Assembly (NCBI GenBank): GCA_049301135.1
Contig: JBAQKP010000078.1
Location: 1 to 5,874, forward strand
DNA length: 5,874 nt
Source of the DNA: JAYXXU01 sp049301135
Lineage (GTDB): Bacteria > Pseudomonadota > Gammaproteobacteria > Pseudomonadales > Moraxellaceae
Direction: 5' to 3'
The notes beneath the pieces are model-generated. The model ran no database searches, was not told the DNA's origin, and was given only the letters and a program-made list of their open reading frames with translations. Both the position numbers and the translations under genes were made by a program. How positions within the stretch are numbered: the stretch's first letter is position 1; every line of letters starts with the position of its first letter. Below, piece after piece: positions 2,902 to 5,874 of the stretch.

Positions 2902-5874
2902 ATGACAAAATCGGTACAGCAAATTCAGCCCGTCGAGTGTTGGCCAGCCTTGATTACAGGTTTGCCGTTGCTGCCGATTGCTGCCGGTGAGCGGCGTTGG
3001 CTGGGACAACTCAGCGGCGCGCTGCCGGCGTTGTTGTTGGCGCAGCTTGCCCAAGCACAACCAGATGCACCGGTGGTGATGCTGGCGCGGGACTTGGTGC
3101 AAGTCAGTCTATTAGAACAAGAATTGGCGTTCTTTGGGGTCAAAGCAGCGGTATTCCCCGACTGGGAAACCTTGCCATATGACCGGCTTTCTCCGCATCA
3201 TGACATCGTGTCGGAGCGGCTGGCACTACTGTCGAATATGCCAAAATCTGGTGTGATTGTGTTGGCGATCAGCACTTTGGCGCAGCGGGTTGCGCCGCCC
3301 TCGTGGTTGCTCGGTCAGCATTTTCAGATTATCAAAGGCCAAACATTTAACCCAGAGCAGCAACGGCAGCGGCTGAGTCGTGCCGGTTATCGGGCGGTCG
3401 ATACCGTGTTTGAAGCCGGTGAATACGCGCTGCGCGGTAGCCTAATGGATATTTTTCCGATGGGGCAGGCAGCGCCGATTCGGATTGAGCTGTTCGATGA
3501 TGAGGTCGAGTCGCTGCGGCAGTTTGATCCCGAAACCCAGCGCACGCTGCCAGATGGTCAGCTTGAGCAGTTTGTGCTGTTACCGGCGCGTGAGTTTCCG
3601 CTGGTGGATGGGCGCGGTACGTTTCGGGCGCGGTTTGCCGAGATGTTTCCTGACATCAGTCCGCGTCGGGTATCGATGTATCAGGATGTGCTGGATGGGA
3701 TTGCCGCGACTGGCTTGGAGTATTACCAGCCGTTGTTTTTTGAGCAAGATGAGTTTATCAGCGGCGGCACGCTGTTTGATTATTTGCCCAGTAACAGCTT
3801 GATGGTGACCGATGAGCAGATCGAAAGCCAGCTTGGGCAGTTTTGGGACGAGCTGAATCGCCGCTACGAAGACCGCCGCTACAACATCGAACAGCCGATT
3901 TTGCCGCCGACTGAGCTGTTTATGGGGGTCAATGAGCTGTTCGGTCGGCTGAAAGCCTTTGGCCGTTTGGTACTGTCTACCGAGGCCGCTGCGCCGCGTG
4001 CTGGGGCGTTTAATGTCAATAGTGCCACGCCGCCACTGTTACCGGTCGATCATCGGGCGACCGAGCCACTGGCTGCGTTGCAACAGTTTACCGAGCAGTT
4101 TAATGGGCGAGTCTTGCTGGTGGCCGAGAGTGCCGGTCGGCGTGAAAGCCTGCGCGACCTGTTGCGGCCACAGTTTGCCGATGTGCCGGTGGTGGCGAGC
4201 TTTGCGGAGTTTGTGGCCGATCAGCGTCAATTGGCTTTGGCAACTGCGCCGCTGTCGCGCGGGATTTTGTTACCAGATCAGTTTGCACTGATCACCGAAA
4301 ATCAATTGTTTGGGCAGCGGGTGATTCAACCGCGTCGGCGCAAAACCAGTGAAGTGTCCGAAGAGTTTTTGGTCAAAAGTCTGGCCGAATTGTCGATTGG
4401 TGCGCCAGTGGTGCATATTGATCAAGGGGTGGGGCGTTATGGTGGTTTGGTCACGCTGGAGATCGACCAGCAGACGCATGAGTTTTTGCAGATTGATTAT
4501 GCGGACAATGCCAAAATCTATGTGCCAGTCGCCAATCTACACCTGATCAGTCGCTACAGTGGCGGCGATCCTGAGCATGCGCCGCTGCATAAACTCGGCG
4601 GCGAGGCGTGGGGCAAGGCCAAGCGTAAAGCACTGGAAAAAATCCACGATGTCGCGGCGGAGTTGCTGAATATTCAGGCACGCCGGCAAGCGCGAGCGGG
4701 AATTAGCTTTGAAATTGATCCGCATGCCTATGATCTGTTTGCCAGTCAGTTTCCGTTTGAGGAAACCCTCGATCAGGCCAATGCAATTGCCGCGACGACT
4801 GCCGATATGCAAGACCCTAAGCCGATGGATCGCTTGGTCTGTGGTGATGTGGGTTTTGGTAAAACCGAAGTGGCGATGCGGGCGGCCTTTGTCGCGGTGC
4901 ATGCCGGACGACAGGTGGCGGTATTGGTGCCGACCACCTTGCTGGCACAACAGCATGAAGAAAACTTCCGTGATCGGTTTGCCGATTGGCCGGTTAGGGT
5001 TGAGGGGATTTCACGCTTTGGCAGCAAAAAAGAACAGCAGCAAACCTTAGAAGATCTGGCGGCGGGTAAAGTCGATATCATTATCGGCACGCACAAGTTG
5101 CTGCAAACCGGCGTGAATTTTAGCAATCTTGGCCTGATGATCGTCGATGAGGAGCATCGGTTTGGGGTGCGCGATAAAGAGAAAATCAAGGCGCTGCGCG
5201 CTGACGTCGATATGCTGACCCTGACTGCGACCCCGATTCCGCGCACCTTAAACATGGCATTTTCGGGCATGCGTGACCTGTCGATTATTGCCACGCCACC
5301 GGCGCGACGCTTGGCGATCAAGACCTTTGTGATGGAGCGCACCAATGCGACCCTAAAAGAGGCGATTTTGCGTGAGTTGTTGCGCGGCGGGCAGGTGTAT
5401 TTTCTGCATAATGAAGTGGATACGATTGAACGTGCGGCTGAGGAATTGCGCAACTTAATCCCTGAAGCACGTGTCGCTGTGGCACACGGGCAAATGCGCG
5501 AGCGTGATCTTGAGCAGGTGATGCAGGCGTTTTATCACAAGCAGCATAATATTTTGGTCAGTTCGACCATCATCGAAACCGGTATTGACGTGCCGAATGC
5601 CAATACCATCATCATCGAACGCGCCGATAAACTCGGGCTGGCGCAGTTGCATCAGTTGCGTGGTCGGGTCGGGCGTAGTCACCACCAAGCCTATGCCTAT
5701 CTGCTGGTGCCGTCGATTAAGCACCTCAAAGGCGATGCCGAGAAACGCCTTGATGCGATTCAACGCGCCTCTGATCTGGGGGCGGGGTTTATTTTGGCGA
5801 CTGAGGATCTGGAGATTCGTGGCGCGGGTGAGTTACTCGGTGAGGAGCAAAGCGGCAACATGCAGGCGATTGGT
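2902..5874 (+). CDS. mfd: Transcription-repair coupling factor Mfd, N-terminal 991 residues, cut by the window end
   Basis: Mfd is a cytoplasmic ATP-driven DNA translocase. It pushes RNA polymerase off lesions and recruits UvrA for excision repair. The frame is open for 991 codons with no stop; the E. coli protein is 1148 residues, so about 150 are missing. Domains in order: the degenerate UvrB-like module that contacts UvrA (FPDWETLPYDRLSPHHD from 85; GYRAVDTVFEAGEYALRG from 162; EYYQPLFF near 273); the CarD-like RNA polymerase-interacting domain (about 485-570, HIDQGVGRYGG from 505); and the RecG-like helicase core. Core motifs are Walker A GDVGFGKT 648-655, DEEH 749-752, TATP 775-778, STIIETGIDVP 888-898 and QLRGRVGR 918-925. 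The TRG translocation motif follows (DLGAGFILATEDLEIRGAGELLG, about 958-980). All catalytic residues look intact. The C-terminal autoinhibitory domain lies beyond the window. ATG 2902 has a weak ribosome-binding site (GGAT); in-frame GTG 2890 is an alternative. Confidence 0.97.
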   Translation, partial: MTKSVQQIQPVECWPALITGLPLLPIAAGERRWLGQLSGALPALLLAQLAQAQPDAPVVMLARDLVQVSLLEQELAFFGVKAAVFPDWETLPYDRLSPHHDIVSERLALLSNMPKSGVIVLAISTLAQRVAPPSWLLGQHFQIIKGQTFNPEQQRQRLSRAGYRAVDTVFEAGEYALRGSLMDIFPMGQAAPIRIELFDDEVESLRQFDPETQRTLPDGQLEQFVLLPAREFPLVDGRGTFRARFAEMFPDISPRRVSMYQDVLDGIAATGLEYYQPLFFEQDEFISGGTLFDYLPSNSLMVTDEQIESQLGQFWDELNRRYEDRRYNIEQPILPPTELFMGVNELFGRLKAFGRLVLSTEAAAPRAGAFNVNSATPPLLPVDHRATEPLAALQQFTEQFNGRVLLVAESAGRRESLRDLLRPQFADVPVVASFAEFVADQRQLALATAPLSRGILLPDQFALITENQLFGQRVIQPRRRKTSEVSEEFLVKSLAELSIGAPVVHIDQGVGRYGGLVTLEIDQQTHEFLQIDYADNAKIYVPVANLHLISRYSGGDPEHAPLHKLGGEAWGKAKRKALEKIHDVAAELLNIQARRQARAGISFEIDPHAYDLFASQFPFEETLDQANAIAATTADMQDPKPMDRLVCGDVGFGKTEVAMRAAFVAVHAGRQVAVLVPTTLLAQQHEENFRDRFADWPVRVEGISRFGSKKEQQQTLEDLAAGKVDIIIGTHKLLQTGVNFSNLGLMIVDEEHRFGVRDKEKIKALRADVDMLTLTATPIPRTLNMAFSGMRDLSIIATPPARRLAIKTFVMERTNATLKEAILRELLRGGQVYFLHNEVDTIERAAEELRNLIPEARVAVAHGQMRERDLEQVMQAFYHKQHNILVSSTIIETGIDVPNANTIIIERADKLGLAQLHQLRGRVGRSHHQAYAYLLVPSIKHLKGDAEKRLDAIQRASDLGAGFILATEDLEIRGAGELLGEEQSGNMQAIG

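Noticed and set aside
4773..5453. 226-residue antisense open frame inside mfd
   Set aside because: It is opposite to the helicase core of mfd, has no recognisable domain, is Ser/Arg-rich and low in coherent structure, and is explained by the codon use of the sense gene.
1..5874. CRISPR array, tRNA, rRNA, riboswitch, toxin-antitoxin pair or new defence system
   Set aside because: No regular spaced repeats, cloverleaf-like segments, known aptamer wording or paired small toxin/antitoxin frames were seen. The remaining genes are core repair and membrane proteins plus a broken primase.

Overview
The window reads as chromosomal DNA of a gammaproteobacterium. The evidence is an mfd gene whose product closely follows the Proteobacterial family in motif order and wording, lying divergent to a YjiN/DUF445 membrane protein gene. 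Base composition looks balanced to slightly GC-rich by eye. The Mfd and YjiN wording would suit Moraxellaceae or a related family, but that is only a guess.

Layout. (i) 1-823 is a degraded mobile-element segment. It holds the tail of an unidentified plus-strand gene (ends 112), then two halves of a phage/plasmid-type DNA primase. The CHC2 zinc-finger half (109-429) and the C-terminal half of the TOPRIM domain (about 390-823) are in different frames, and the sequence normally between them is missing. (ii) 824-1029 has no convincing gene. It holds a hairpin at the end of the primase remnant, a perfect TATAAT inside an imperfect dyad, a consensus DnaA box with a weaker facing partner, and a short peptide that may be a transposase relic. 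(iii) 1030-1263 (minus) is a small three-helix membrane protein of unknown role, with an 18-bp palindrome just upstream of it. (iv) 1372-2760 (minus) is the DUF445/YjiN gene. (v) 2761-2901 is a divergent intergenic region with two dyad structures. (vi) 2902 to the window end is the first 991 codons of mfd, cut by the window edge.

Working together: Mfd recognises RNA polymerase stalled at DNA lesions, displaces it and recruits UvrA for nucleotide excision repair. The DUF445 protein and the small membrane protein are inner-membrane proteins with no visible functional link to Mfd beyond position. The primase remnant is most simply a decaying prophage or integrated element next to core genes. I do not see a convincing new multi-gene system. 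The points most worth checking are the primase deletion junction, the perfect dyads in and around it, the origin-like spacer, and the palindromes upstream of the membrane protein and mfd genes.
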